Assembly (NCBI GenBank): GCA_937877685.1
Contig: CALFGU010000113.1
Location: 1-24,374, forward strand
Direction of reading: 5' to 3'
Source: an uncultured Prevotella sp.
GTDB taxonomy: Bacteria; Bacteroidota; Bacteroidia; Bacteroidales; Bacteroidaceae
Length of the DNA stretch: 24,374 bases
Part shown: one piece after another, positions 15,489 to 23,119 of the stretch
Layout of the letters: each line of letters opens with the position of its first letter
How positions within the stretch are numbered: the first letter of the stretch is position 1
Position numbers and translations under genes: made by a program
Notes under the pieces: generated by a model
What the model saw: the letters and a program-made list of their open reading frames with translations, nothing else
Told to the model about the DNA's origin: nothing
The model's database searches: none

Positions 15489-15929
15489 TTATTCAGACGC
15501 GCCCTCCGCTTTCGACTCTGCCTTCTTGGTCGTTTTCTTGGGTTTTGCGGCCTTCTGAGCCGCTAACGCCTCGGCAACGGCCTTGGCTACCGCCGCATCA
15601 ATTCGGGACTGAATTTCGGCCTCTTTCGCGGCTTTATTCGCCGCTACGGCTTGGGCTTTCTGCATGGCGTTCGCCTTAATCCATTCAGTCGGATTCCAAA
15701 GGACGGTAATCGTCCACCCGGACTTCATAAGATTATCGCGGACTACCCGCTCAAAAATCTTGCGGTTGAACTTCTGCACCCTCGGACGGCTTAGTTTCTG
15801 ACCGGTCGTGCGACTGAAATTACGCACTTCCACAAGACAATGGTAATAACGTTCCTCCCCCTTCGGAACGATGTAATTTTCGGGGGTCAGTTGCTCAATC
15901 GCAACATCGCGTCCATCTTTTGTAATCAT
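15489..15929 (-). CDS. 146-aa basic protein between portal and scaffold
   Basis: The first 90 residues hold a compact domain with YIVPKGEERYYHCLVEVR, then SRPRVQKFNRKIFERVV and SGWTITVLWNPTEWI. The last 50 are a low-complexity Ala/Lys tail (AEALAAQKAAKPKKTTKKAE). I recall the PKGEE..YH...E, SRPR.QKF and LW.P..W pattern from Bacteroidota phages in this position, with no known function. The basic tail could contact nucleic acid or acidic scaffold. The start overlaps the portal stop (ATGA). It is probably a capsid-assembly or minor head protein. The tail sequence is Ala-rich, so similarity searches there would be misleading. Confidence 0.55.
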   Translation of the reverse strand: MITKDGRDVAIEQLTPENYIVPKGEERYYHCLVEVRNFSRTTGQKLSRPRVQKFNRKIFERVVRDNLMKSGWTITVLWNPTEWIKANAMQKAQAVAANKAAKEAEIQSRIDAAVAKAVAEALAAQKAAKPKKTTKKAESKAEGASE

Positions 15930-17677
15930 AATTGAGTATTTGAGTTAATAGATTGTGCCTCCTCCTGCGCATAACGCACGAACTCGGCCATAATAGCATC
16001 AATCTTTCGGTCATAATCAATGGCCTCCCCGAAGGTCAGCACGTTGGTATTCTCCCGCTCGAATCTCCTAACATACGCCGGGAAATTCATCTTGATACGG
16101 AGGTCAGCATCGCTAACAATCCCTCTCCCGTTCAATTCAACTGCTTCCGCGCGGGTGAGGTGGCGGTACGGTTCAAGGTCACCGAGAATAAGCATTCTGC
16201 GCATCTGCGTGGGGTTGTTCCTATACTCGGTTTCGATAATCTGCTGGAGCATCATATCAAGGTCTGCCTCCGGCGCACCCGCTTCCTTCGCCATTCTGTA
16301 TCGCTCCCGTAACTCCTCCGGGGTAGAAAGGTAGAAGTCTGTTCCGTAGTTGATACTCGCGGAAACAAAGTATCTTCCGTAACGGAGTTTGCAAATAGTG
16401 GTATCTACCCACTCCTGCGCCGCTTCAAATCCTTTCTTTACCCGGTTGAGTACGGTCGTCACACTCTCAAAATTCGCGCGGACTTGTTGCTCGTTGAACG
16501 CATCCCTATCCGTGACGATTTCATCCTGCCCGACAACCGCCGTGATAATCTCATCCCGCAGGCGTTTCTGCTCCTCAACATTATAGTCAAGTGCGCTTCT
16601 GTCCACGTTGAGAATCTGTACGGGGTTACGAAGGTCGGGAATCTTGTCATCCTCGTTCGGGATTGGAATTTCAACAAACGACCCTGCACCGACTACCCGC
16701 TTATTTCCGCACTTTGGGCATCGCATCAATAACCCAGCCGGGTCAAGGCGATAATGTCCTTGTCTGTCCTTGATGAATCCCCCATCGCAGTGGTCGCCGT
16801 TATCTGCGTTTGAGTAATCGCAAGCCTGCTCATAACCCGATAATATGGGATACGCACCATACAAATCAAGTTGCCGCTTGCTGATATGGAAGAACTCAAA
16901 CCAGTCAAGGGACTCCAACACCGATGACAAAGGACTTTCCTTCAAATCGGGGTCTCTCAAAGACAAGGGAATATTCCAAAAGAATCTCGCAGGAGTGTAT
17001 CCTAAATCGTGCGGGATTTCCCGCTCCGGCGCACCATCTATCAAGCCCGTGTGCTTTGGGTCACGCCATACGCGGAAGAATCCGTCATCAAGTACCACGA
17101 TTCTGTCTTTACGGCGAAAGGCGATATACTTCATTACCCCCGTGTCGCGGTCTGCCTTGAACGCCAAGACATCCTCAATCGGAAGCCAGTAGAAGTAAGG
17201 CTCCGGCCATTCGCCATCCTGCTCCTCGGGTAAGTCCACGACAAGAACGGAATTGATTTCGCTCTTGAAGAACTCCCATCCTTTTGTCGCCCATACATCC
17301 GGCTCGTTCAGTTTCTCCTGCCGATACCATTCCCAATCCTCTCTAAACGATGAATCGCTGAATTGGTAATTGTATGCAGGGTTTCGCCCATCAAATATCC
17401 TGCTCAACTTATCAAAGATTACATCGGTAATCTCGTTGGTCTTAATCGGGAATCTGAATAGGGTCTTAAACAGAACGGCTTTGTCGTGCGGGAGAACATT
17501 GTCAACCATAGCGAGGAACTGCGACACGGGAAGACCGAAATACGGCAAGCCATAGGAGGTGACGCGCTTGACCGAGTGAAACTGAATCCTTGCTTGGTGT
17601 AGTTTCGCCCGTTCAATAGTCGCTCCCCCTCGGCGTTCAGCAACCCTCTTTCTTAGTTCTTCGACGGTATAAGGCAT
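15926..17677 (-). CDS. portal protein, with a Cys-rich zinc-ribbon-like insertion
   Basis: The 583-aa product (ATG at 17677, preceded by GAGGACA) has portal length, lies after terminase, and shows the alternating beta and long helix style of portals. A helical segment ALDYNVEEQKRLRDEIITAV (about residues 375-395) with the following NEQQVRANFESVTTVLNRVK matches the region before the stem and crown helices. An insertion around 270-330 contains YEQACDYSNADNGDHC and then CPKCGNK, i.e. Cys residues that could bind zinc. I recall such an insertion in Bacteroidota phage portals. It forms the dodecameric DNA channel at the head vertex and docks the terminase. A TTG five codons upstream is possible, but the ATG has the better ribosome site. 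It overlaps the 61-aa gene by 41 bases. Confidence 0.8.
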   Translation of the reverse strand: MPYTVEELRKRVAERRGGATIERAKLHQARIQFHSVKRVTSYGLPYFGLPVSQFLAMVDNVLPHDKAVLFKTLFRFPIKTNEITDVIFDKLSRIFDGRNPAYNYQFSDSSFREDWEWYRQEKLNEPDVWATKGWEFFKSEINSVLVVDLPEEQDGEWPEPYFYWLPIEDVLAFKADRDTGVMKYIAFRRKDRIVVLDDGFFRVWRDPKHTGLIDGAPEREIPHDLGYTPARFFWNIPLSLRDPDLKESPLSSVLESLDWFEFFHISKRQLDLYGAYPILSGYEQACDYSNADNGDHCDGGFIKDRQGHYRLDPAGLLMRCPKCGNKRVVGAGSFVEIPIPNEDDKIPDLRNPVQILNVDRSALDYNVEEQKRLRDEIITAVVGQDEIVTDRDAFNEQQVRANFESVTTVLNRVKKGFEAAQEWVDTTICKLRYGRYFVSASINYGTDFYLSTPEELRERYRMAKEAGAPEADLDMMLQQIIETEYRNNPTQMRRMLILGDLEPYRHLTRAEAVELNGRGIVSDADLRIKMNFPAYVRRFERENTNVLTFGEAIDYDRKIDAIMAEFVRYAQEEAQSINSNTQL

Positions 17678-17822
17678 TGTCCTCAAAAACAAATTTGCTA
17701 CCCTCCGGCAAGTGCCATCCCCCGTTGCGTTTCATTTGCAGAATCCGCTCTGCGTGGCTGAACTCAAAGTCCTTAGTCAATTCGCCAGCCACGAGGGTAA
17801 CCCTTGTCGTTTTGGCTTTCAT
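17637..17822 (-). CDS. 61-aa basic hypothetical protein before the portal
   Basis: The product reads MKAKTTRVTLVAGELTKDFE and then FSHAERILQMKRNGGWHLPE, GSKFVFEDNAL and a Lys/Arg-rich end. The helix FSHAERILQMKR followed by GGWHLPE is typical of small phage proteins I recall from Bacteroidota phages. Its ATG is three bases after the stop of the 215-aa gene and its end overlaps the portal start, so it is co-translated in the head operon. It may be a minor virion or assembly protein. Function is unknown. Confidence 0.7.
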   Translation of the reverse strand: MKAKTTRVTLVAGELTKDFEFSHAERILQMKRNGGWHLPEGSKFVFEDNALYRRRTKKEGC

Positions 17823-17825
17823 AAC

Positions 17826-18473
17826 TTAGGACGGATAAACATCAAGGTCGGTAAGCGGGTTGAAGTCCGCACCCGTCACGATGGCGAGGTCATCGGAATA
17901 GTTGTCGGGATAGTACCACGAAATCGCATTGCTATCCTTCGCATCGTAGTTTCCGTGAATCTTGCTACCGATAAAAAGCCCGCGAATAGGGATAGGCAGG
18001 TACTCATCGGAAGAGTTCTTCAACGCCTCAATATTGCCGTTTTCATCGAAAAGGAAAACACCGAGATTCCCGGCACGCGCTTCGCACATCAGTTCCTTCA
18101 TAATCTTAATGGTGGACTGAGGAACGGCACGGAGAGAGCCAGTGAACTGAACGGGGTTTGCCCCAAGAACTTCGGCGATACCACCGAGGTCATCATTCCC
18201 ACCGGAGGTCATACGGGCATCACCACCGGAATCGGCAGGAGCATTGATGTACGGGGAAACGACTACCTTAGTGCCATCAGCGGCGGCAAGGAGCGGAGTC
18301 CAAGTCGCAAGGGCTTTAATAGCCGCAAGGTTGGTGAATTTGTTGACTGTGCCATCGGCATCTTTCAGCCGCTGAAAAGCGACCTTCTGAATCTGCCCAA
18401 AAGTTTCCGGGCAAGTCACTCCGTAAATAGTTGAGAGAGCGGCTGCGGCAGGGCAAGAGCAAATAAGACTCAT
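17826..18473 (-). CDS. 215-aa virion structural protein, tail-tube candidate
   Basis: This is the first gene behind the promoter at 18528-18560, and the leader is about 50 bases. The N-terminus has Cys at positions 5, 7 and 21 (SLICSCPAAAALSTIYGVTC) and then FGQIQKVAFQRL. The middle is GGNDDLGGIAEVLGANPVQF, followed by QSTIKIMKELMCEARAGNLG and VFLFDENGNIEAL. The end is YSDDLAIVTGADFNPLTDL. I recall this arrangement (GQIQKV, GGN..LGG....G.NP..F, E...L.V....E.G.I, DFNPLTDL) from Bacteroidota phages and prophages, where it is labelled structural or tail. High expression would fit the strong promoter. A tail-tube role is inferred; a head decoration role is equally open. Confidence 0.55.
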   Translation of the reverse strand: MSLICSCPAAAALSTIYGVTCPETFGQIQKVAFQRLKDADGTVNKFTNLAAIKALATWTPLLAAADGTKVVVSPYINAPADSGGDARMTSGGNDDLGGIAEVLGANPVQFTGSLRAVPQSTIKIMKELMCEARAGNLGVFLFDENGNIEALKNSSDEYLPIPIRGLFIGSKIHGNYDAKDSNAISWYYPDNYSDDLAIVTGADFNPLTDLDVYPS

Positions 18474-18527
18474 AAGTATTCTGTATTTTGAAAGTTTGAC
18501 ATTCGCGGCTTACCCCCTGCCGACGGT

Positions 18528-18560
18528 GCAAATATAGTTATTTTTTCAAAAAAACGCGAA
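18528..18560 (-). promoter_or_regulatory. Bacteroidota-type promoter before the head operon
   Basis: On the minus strand TATATTTG (18536-18529, followed by C) matches the Bacteroidota -7 consensus TAnnTTTG exactly. Twenty bases upstream lies TTCG (18560-18557), a one-mismatch form of the -33 TTTG. Transcription would begin near 18521, about 50 bases before the 215-aa gene start. Copy B of the boundary element lies just upstream of it. Confidence 0.7.
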
Positions 18561-18579
18561 TAACGCACTTTTTTTATTT

Positions 18580-18651
18580 AAATGATAAATTATATATCTC
18601 AAAGGGAGAAACGCCGGGAAAACGCCTCTTTTGGCCGTTATCGGGCAATCA
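18580..18651 (-). repeat. boundary repeat element, copy B
   Basis: On the minus strand this begins at the large terminase stop (TGATTGCCCG). It continues AAAAGAGGCG, then CCCGGCGTTTCTC, and an A/T core GAGATATATAATTTAT. It matches copy A closely in order, spacing and sequence. It occupies most of the 175-base gap before the head operon. The remainder of the gap holds the promoter at 18528-18560 and a T-rich stretch. Confidence 0.7.
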
Positions 18652-20190
18652 GTGTACTTTTACGCCCCGCGTTCCCATCCCATAAGGTCGCGTATCCCCG
18701 TTTGCTATCTCCTTTTCGTATATCCCCGTCAGCATATCCTCCAAGTCATCATGCTTATTCGCTCCGAAGTTACGAAGGAATCCCGCGAGGTGTTCTGCGG
18801 CTTTCGGCCATCGCCCTTCCCACCCGAAAGGGAAAATGATGCTCTGATTGACAAACGGGGCATTCGTTACCACACGGCTCTCCTTGTTCGCCCCTTGATA
18901 GAAGGGCACGGTCAAGGCGCGGACTTTCTTCTTGATATTCTTCTCAAACTGACTGCCCCCGTTGTTGCTTTCCACCCACGCCTTTTGAACGCCATTGAGA
19001 TTGATAAGTCGGGGTACGGTCACCGCAGTAACATCCGTCCCGGCATCGGTATATTCTATGTCTGTTATAAGGGCAAAGAGCATCGGCTCAAACCTCTGCG
19101 TCTTTTCGTTGAATACATCGTTGTCGCCCTTATATATGTCGTAACTTGCCGCCGCCAAGAAGTCGCTCCCCTCATCAGCGACATCCACATAGCACCCGCT
19201 CCGCACATAAGTCCCCCAATCGGTCTTTTCTACCCAAGTCTTGAAGGGTTGGTACAACCGCCCCTCCGCACTTCCGGGGTTACCTTGTTGCAGGCACTCA
19301 AAGCCCACCGGGTCAAGTTTGCGAAGTGCATCTAACTTTGCGAGTGAATGCCTTGCAGGCCATAACGCCTCCCCCGGCTCTCGCGGGTCAATCTCTGTTG
19401 GCTCTCCCGTCTTGATTGCCTCATAGTTTACAAGCACCCACGAATCCCCGACACCATCCAAGTCGCTCCATCGCTCCGCACGAATTACCTTCTCGCTCTC
19501 TATGATATGCCCTATTATATCCTCGGGATGCCATCGGGTAAATACGATTAATTGCTGACTATCGTTATGCAGACGGGTACGCACGACCTTCGTGTACCAA
19601 TCCCAAGCGCCTTGACGAATGACCGGGGAATTGGCCTCTGCCGCGTCCTTGTATAAGTCGTCCATAATGATTACATCGGCGGTCTTGGATGTCAATGAGC
19701 CACCGCGTCCCACTACTCGCAGACTACCTTGATGCCCTACTATCTCAAATACACCGCTATTGCGTAGGTAATTGGTCGCTACGGTCACCACATTTGAGCC
19801 GTTGAGGGTTGTTTCGGGGAATACGGCTCTATACTCCTCCGAATCAATTATCCTCTGCACATCCCGGTTGAAGTCTGTCGCAATGGTCGCGGCATAACTT
19901 GCAATAATTATCTTCAAATCCGGGTTTAGCCCAAGCATATCCGCAGGGAGGAATCGTGAACTGCCTTGGCTCTTGCCGTGTTGGGGAGGTGCTTGTATAA
20001 TCAAGTTCTTAATCTGCCCTTTGGCGAACTTATCCAATACACGATAGTACGATTTATGGAACGGGGTTGCTTGGAAGTCACCTTTGAGATATGTCGCAAA
20101 TCGCAGAAGGGAACGCCTCGCCCCCTCCTGCAATAACAACTGCGGATTGCGTTCGAACAACCGCGCAAGCCCTATATCTGTAACACTCAT
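18649..20190 (-). CDS. terL: terminase large subunit (packaging ATPase and nuclease)
   Basis: This 513-aa protein pumps and cuts concatemeric DNA at the portal. The N-terminal ATPase shows IIQAPPQHGKS (Walker A, Lys73), an adenine-side region before it, and ADVIIMDD (Walker B, 170-177). LIVFTRWHPEDI (213-224) fits the coupling motif. The nuclease domain begins near YVDVADEGSDFLAAAS, whose Asp335 is a candidate metal ligand, and continues to the C-terminus. The ATG shares ATGA with the end of the radical SAM gene. Length is normal for the family. The gene ends at boundary element B. Confidence 0.95.
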   Translation of the reverse strand: MSVTDIGLARLFERNPQLLLQEGARRSLLRFATYLKGDFQATPFHKSYYRVLDKFAKGQIKNLIIQAPPQHGKSQGSSRFLPADMLGLNPDLKIIIASYAATIATDFNRDVQRIIDSEEYRAVFPETTLNGSNVVTVATNYLRNSGVFEIVGHQGSLRVVGRGGSLTSKTADVIIMDDLYKDAAEANSPVIRQGAWDWYTKVVRTRLHNDSQQLIVFTRWHPEDIIGHIIESEKVIRAERWSDLDGVGDSWVLVNYEAIKTGEPTEIDPREPGEALWPARHSLAKLDALRKLDPVGFECLQQGNPGSAEGRLYQPFKTWVEKTDWGTYVRSGCYVDVADEGSDFLAAASYDIYKGDNDVFNEKTQRFEPMLFALITDIEYTDAGTDVTAVTVPRLINLNGVQKAWVESNNGGSQFEKNIKKKVRALTVPFYQGANKESRVVTNAPFVNQSIIFPFGWEGRWPKAAEHLAGFLRNFGANKHDDLEDMLTGIYEKEIANGDTRPYGMGTRGVKVH

Positions 20191-21023
20191 TTCCGAAGAT
20201 TACAACAATCGTCCGGGTTGGCGTTGAAGTAATATCGCCAAAAATGCCAATGAGCGGGAACATCCTCGCAGACACTCTTTTGCTTGAAATCAATCTGCTT
20301 CATAAGTTCTACCTTCGCTTTGAGCGGTAAATGGTTATATCCACCGCTCTTGATATAGTATGGCGAGAAGTCCACCAACTCACCCAGCCACTTGCGAATC
20401 CACCCGTTGACACGCAGGAACTCAACAAGGATTTTGTCGCATTGGATTGAGTTGATTATTGACAAGTCCACGAACTGCGGAATAAACGGGGAAAGGCGCA
20501 CGGACACATCGAAACCACCGAAGTAGAGTTTTTCCACAGCTGCGATTCTGCGATATGGAGATGGCGCACCCGGCTCAACCTTCCTGCTGATAGTATTATC
20601 AGTACTTGTTATACTCACTTGTATATGTGCGAGGTCTTTGTCAAGTATTGGCGCATAATCTCCGATTAAATCGCTTTTCGTTACAATAAGGTAATGTACC
20701 CCGCAATCGTTGAGAAGTTCGATTGTACGGCGCGTTACGCCCTCTTTCCGCTCAATAGGCATGAGGCAATCTGTCATTCCTCCCAACCGCACGACATCCC
20801 CCTTGCGGAGTTCTTTTCTTACCTTCTGCTCAATCTTTCTGAAATCAGCCACCGCAGGGGATTCTGGAGTCCACATCTTACGAAAGTCCAATAGACTGCG
20901 TGCGTAACAATAAGCGCAGTTGTGGGAGCATCCTTTGCCGTAGGTGTCAAGTCGCGTATTGTAGTGGAAAAGTATACCCTCATTGCCAGCGACCCTCTTG
21001 AAGAACGATTTGAACTCTGTCAT
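20187..21023 (-). CDS. radical SAM protein, SplB/Rv2578c-like
   Basis: The 278-aa product carries GKGCSHNCAYCYARSL (30-44). The three cysteines (32, 36, 39) form the CxxxCxxC site for the [4Fe-4S] cluster that activates S-adenosylmethionine. KGDVVRLGGMTDCLMPIERK and the following VTRRTIELLN match the GD.TDp..P.E.....T...l region of this group. IQVSITSTDN and the C-terminal VRLSPFIPQF strand fit the TIM barrel. The end has a Cys pair (DDCCNLRK). I prefer ATG 21023 (GAGGAAATAATATG, one base after the upstream stop) to an ATG at 21107 that adds 28 residues and overlaps more. The substrate is unknown. Its place between the terminase genes is unusual. Confidence 0.85.
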   Translation of the reverse strand: MTEFKSFFKRVAGNEGILFHYNTRLDTYGKGCSHNCAYCYARSLLDFRKMWTPESPAVADFRKIEQKVRKELRKGDVVRLGGMTDCLMPIERKEGVTRRTIELLNDCGVHYLIVTKSDLIGDYAPILDKDLAHIQVSITSTDNTISRKVEPGAPSPYRRIAAVEKLYFGGFDVSVRLSPFIPQFVDLSIINSIQCDKILVEFLRVNGWIRKWLGELVDFSPYYIKSGGYNHLPLKAKVELMKQIDFKQKSVCEDVPAHWHFWRYYFNANPDDCCNLRK

Positions 21024-21024
21024 A

Positions 21025-21345
21025 TTATTTCCTCCATTGTGCGAAGTGCCTGCGATTCTGCAAATATTCATACCCGTCCGCTTCGTGGTCGTATGCCTCC
21101 CGCTCAAAACTCAACCCACGATACGCGCTCTTGGTGTGGAAGATAAGTCTGTAAATCCATTCAAGGATATAAATAACATAGAAAAACACAAAGCCAAGTT
21201 CCACCATTTGGGCGGTATGGATGGCTTCGTGAACGAGTGTCGAATAGGTAATCCTACCGCGCCATTGCTTCGGGACAAAGATTAGTCCGCATACATTGAC
21301 TATATACCTCCACCGCCAAGGAGCCCATACGATTCTCTGCCTCAT
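21025..21345 (-). CDS. small HExxH zinc-metallopeptidase-like membrane protein
   Basis: The 106-aa product has the zinc motif HEAIH (39-43). A membrane-length segment VFFYVIYILEWIYRLIF (about 53-69) follows, and then SFEREAYDHEAD (79-90), whose acidic residues could give the third ligand. This arrangement, HEAIH..Q..ELG, FYVIYILEW and AYR..SFEREAY, is one I recall from small Bacteroidota proteins. Its length is minimal for a protease, so activity is uncertain. It overlaps the small terminase stop (ATGA) and is followed by the radical SAM gene with one base between. It may act at the membrane on host proteins or be a conserved passenger. Confidence 0.7.
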   Translation of the reverse strand: MRQRIVWAPWRWRYIVNVCGLIFVPKQWRGRITYSTLVHEAIHTAQMVELGFVFFYVIYILEWIYRLIFHTKSAYRGLSFEREAYDHEADGYEYLQNRRHFAQWRK

Positions 21346-21857
21346 TGCTCTCCGTTTATTGCCTTGATTACCTGCTCCAGCAAGTCATCCGGGATATTTG
21401 CGAGATTTACCTCCTGCTTCGCTTCGGTTTGCACCTTTCCCTCTATGGACTGATGACTGCTATTCTTCCAATTCTCCGGGTCGCGGTTGTTGAGGATATA
21501 CTGCACCGTTGACGCGTCCGGGCCAATATGCCTGGTCTTGGTTATTTGCTTCTTGATTTTCGGGTTTCCGTCCTTGTCCGGCTCATACTCAATAGTGGTT
21601 TCCTCCGAATCGTATCCTTCGACAAGTTGCTTCAATGACCGCTTTGCGGATTTCATTATGTCACGATGATACCAATCTTGATATTCCTTCTCCGCACACA
21701 GGATAGTCGCGGAAAATTCGGAATCGTCCGACATCCAATTACGCAGGGAGCGGTCAGTAATATTCACCTTCCGGCAAGCCTCCGCTCGGCTATCCCCCTG
21801 CCTTAGATAACCACATATTTGTTCTGTTATCTCCGGCGTTAGTTTGCTTAATGGCAT
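21342..21857 (-). CDS. terS: terminase small subunit
   Basis: The 171-aa product recognises the packaging site and loads the large subunit. Residues 8-45 hold a helix-turn-helix region (ITEQICGYLRQGDSRAEACR, then KVNITDRSLRNWMSD). The central part is helical (FSATILCAEKEYQDWYHRD). GPDASTVQYILNNRDPENWK (113-132) is typical of small terminases of this group. A C-terminal tail follows. It is the first gene of the packaging operon, behind the promoter at 21902-21932, with a leader of about 40 bases. Confidence 0.88.
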   Translation of the reverse strand: MPLSKLTPEITEQICGYLRQGDSRAEACRKVNITDRSLRNWMSDDSEFSATILCAEKEYQDWYHRDIMKSAKRSLKQLVEGYDSEETTIEYEPDKDGNPKIKKQITKTRHIGPDASTVQYILNNRDPENWKNSSHQSIEGKVQTEAKQEVNLANIPDDLLEQVIKAINGEQ

Positions 21858-21901
21858 AGTAGTTAATTTTGTTAGATTTTCCGTCTAATCGAATTTCTTT
21901 G

Positions 21902-21932
21902 CAAAGATATATAATTTATTATTCAGTACAAG
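21902..21932 (-). promoter_or_regulatory. Bacteroidota-type promoter before the packaging operon
   Basis: On the minus strand TATCTTTG (21909-21902) matches the -7 consensus TAnnTTTG exactly. CTTG (21932-21929) lies 19 bases upstream as a one-mismatch -33. The -33 falls in the GTTTCTTG end of boundary element C, so the element itself supplies part of this promoter. Confidence 0.7.
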
Positions 21933-21960
21933 AAACCCCGTCTATCGGTCTAATTTTCGC
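21906..21960 (-). repeat. boundary repeat element, copy C
   Basis: On the minus strand GCGAAAATTAGACCGA contains the glf stop codon, followed by GACGGGGTTTCTTG and an A/T core GAATAATAAATTATA. It aligns with copies A, B and D1. Unlike the other copies, its core runs directly into an exact -7 box. It is the only feature seen in the 92 bases between glf and terS besides the promoter. Confidence 0.6.
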
Positions 21961-23071
21961 CATAAATTAAATCATCCGACATATCTTGGGCTTTTGTTAT
22001 GGTGTCGTCCATATCCAAATATTCAAAAAGTCCAAGTCGTCCTCCGAAGTGGATATTGGGATATGCCTCTGCTATTTTCCGATAGGCGGCATATAACTCT
22101 CTGTTCTTATTATCTATTACCGGATAATACGGCTCATTCTTCCCGGAATACTGACAAGGATATTCCTTGCTGATTACGATTTCCTCATAGTACTTATTCG
22201 GAGCGAAGGCATTATGCTCAATAATTCTTGTATATGGAACATCCGCGCTTGTGTAATTAACCACAGAGCATCCCTGCGATTCATTGAGTTGCAGTACTTT
22301 CTCCTCAAAAAAGAGTGACCTATATTCAAGTTTCCCGATTGCGAAGTTGAAGAACTCATCTATACAACCAGTAAAAAGAATGTTCTTTGCTATATCCGCG
22401 TATTCAGTTCTATTTTGTAGGAAGTCGACATCTGTTCTTATATCAGCACCGAGCAATAAATGTTCAATAAGCGGGTTGTATCCATTATAGGGAACACCGA
22501 CATACTTGCAGTTGAAATAACTATTATCAAAGGTGAATCGTATCGGGATTCGCTTCATTATCTCAACCGGTAGTTCCGAACAAGGCCGTCCCCATTGTTT
22601 TTCGGTGTATCCTTTTATGAGTTCTTCATAAATATCCTCACCGACAGAAGATAGTGCGTGCTCCTCGAGATTCTTTGGGCTATCTGTTTTATGTCTCATT
22701 GCCTGCTCCGCTATTCTTTCCCTTGCCTCCTCCGGCGTTGTAACATCGCTCCATAGAGAGGTAAATGTGTACATATTAAACGGCAAGCATAAGGCCCTCC
22801 CGGACTTTGTTATAGCGACCGGGCTATGAACGATTGGAGTAAGAGGGGAAAAATCATTTACAAAGTCCCAATTCTTCTTATTGTTGGTGTGGAATATATG
22901 TGCCCCATATTTGTGTACGGTTACCCCGTTGAATTGCTCACATCTAATATTACCACCGACTTTCTTCCTGCGTTCTATAACAAGAACAGACTTTCCCGCC
23001 TTAACTGCATTATGGGCGAAGATGGCTCCGAAAAGTCCACTACCGACTATTAACCAATCATACTTTTTCAT
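21950..23071 (-). CDS. glf: UDP-galactopyranose mutase
   Basis: The 373-aa flavoenzyme converts UDP-galactopyranose to UDP-galactofuranose. Motifs present are the FAD fold VGSGLFGA (9-16), ERRKKVGGN (33-41), GAHIFHT (56-62), GYTEKQWG (154-161), MKRIPIRFTF (172-181) with the following DNSYF, and the C-terminal GGRLGLFEYLDMDD. Length equals bacterial Glf (about 370 residues), so it appears complete and functional. It follows two glycosyltransferase genes in the same direction with a 48-base gap, a likely pathway: make the donor sugar, then transfer it. A host-surface role (galactofuranose in O-antigen or capsule) is the family norm. A role in phage DNA or virion glycosylation is inference. Confidence 0.92.
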   Translation of the reverse strand: MKKYDWLIVGSGLFGAIFAHNAVKAGKSVLVIERRKKVGGNIRCEQFNGVTVHKYGAHIFHTNNKKNWDFVNDFSPLTPIVHSPVAITKSGRALCLPFNMYTFTSLWSDVTTPEEARERIAEQAMRHKTDSPKNLEEHALSSVGEDIYEELIKGYTEKQWGRPCSELPVEIMKRIPIRFTFDNSYFNCKYVGVPYNGYNPLIEHLLLGADIRTDVDFLQNRTEYADIAKNILFTGCIDEFFNFAIGKLEYRSLFFEEKVLQLNESQGCSVVNYTSADVPYTRIIEHNAFAPNKYYEEIVISKEYPCQYSGKNEPYYPVIDNKNRELYAAYRKIAEAYPNIHFGGRLGLFEYLDMDDTITKAQDMSDDLIYGEN

Positions 23072-23119
23072 AATATCTGATATTTATCACTAACAATTTT
23101 GGGTTGCGGATAATTCATT

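Noticed and set aside
17637..17692. Portal start at 17692
   Set aside because: The codon there is TTG. The ATG at 17677 has GAGGACA in front and starts a typical MPYTVEEL N-terminus.
21024..21107. Longer radical SAM protein starting at 21107
   Set aside because: The extra 28 residues overlap the HExxH gene fully and show no family features. The ATG at 21023 follows GAGGAAAT and the upstream stop by one base.
23072..23119. Promoter between the TAGT-like gene and glf
   Set aside because: The 48-base gap has A/T-rich sequence but no TAnnTTTG box at a suitable place. glf is more simply read as co-transcribed with the glycosyltransferases.
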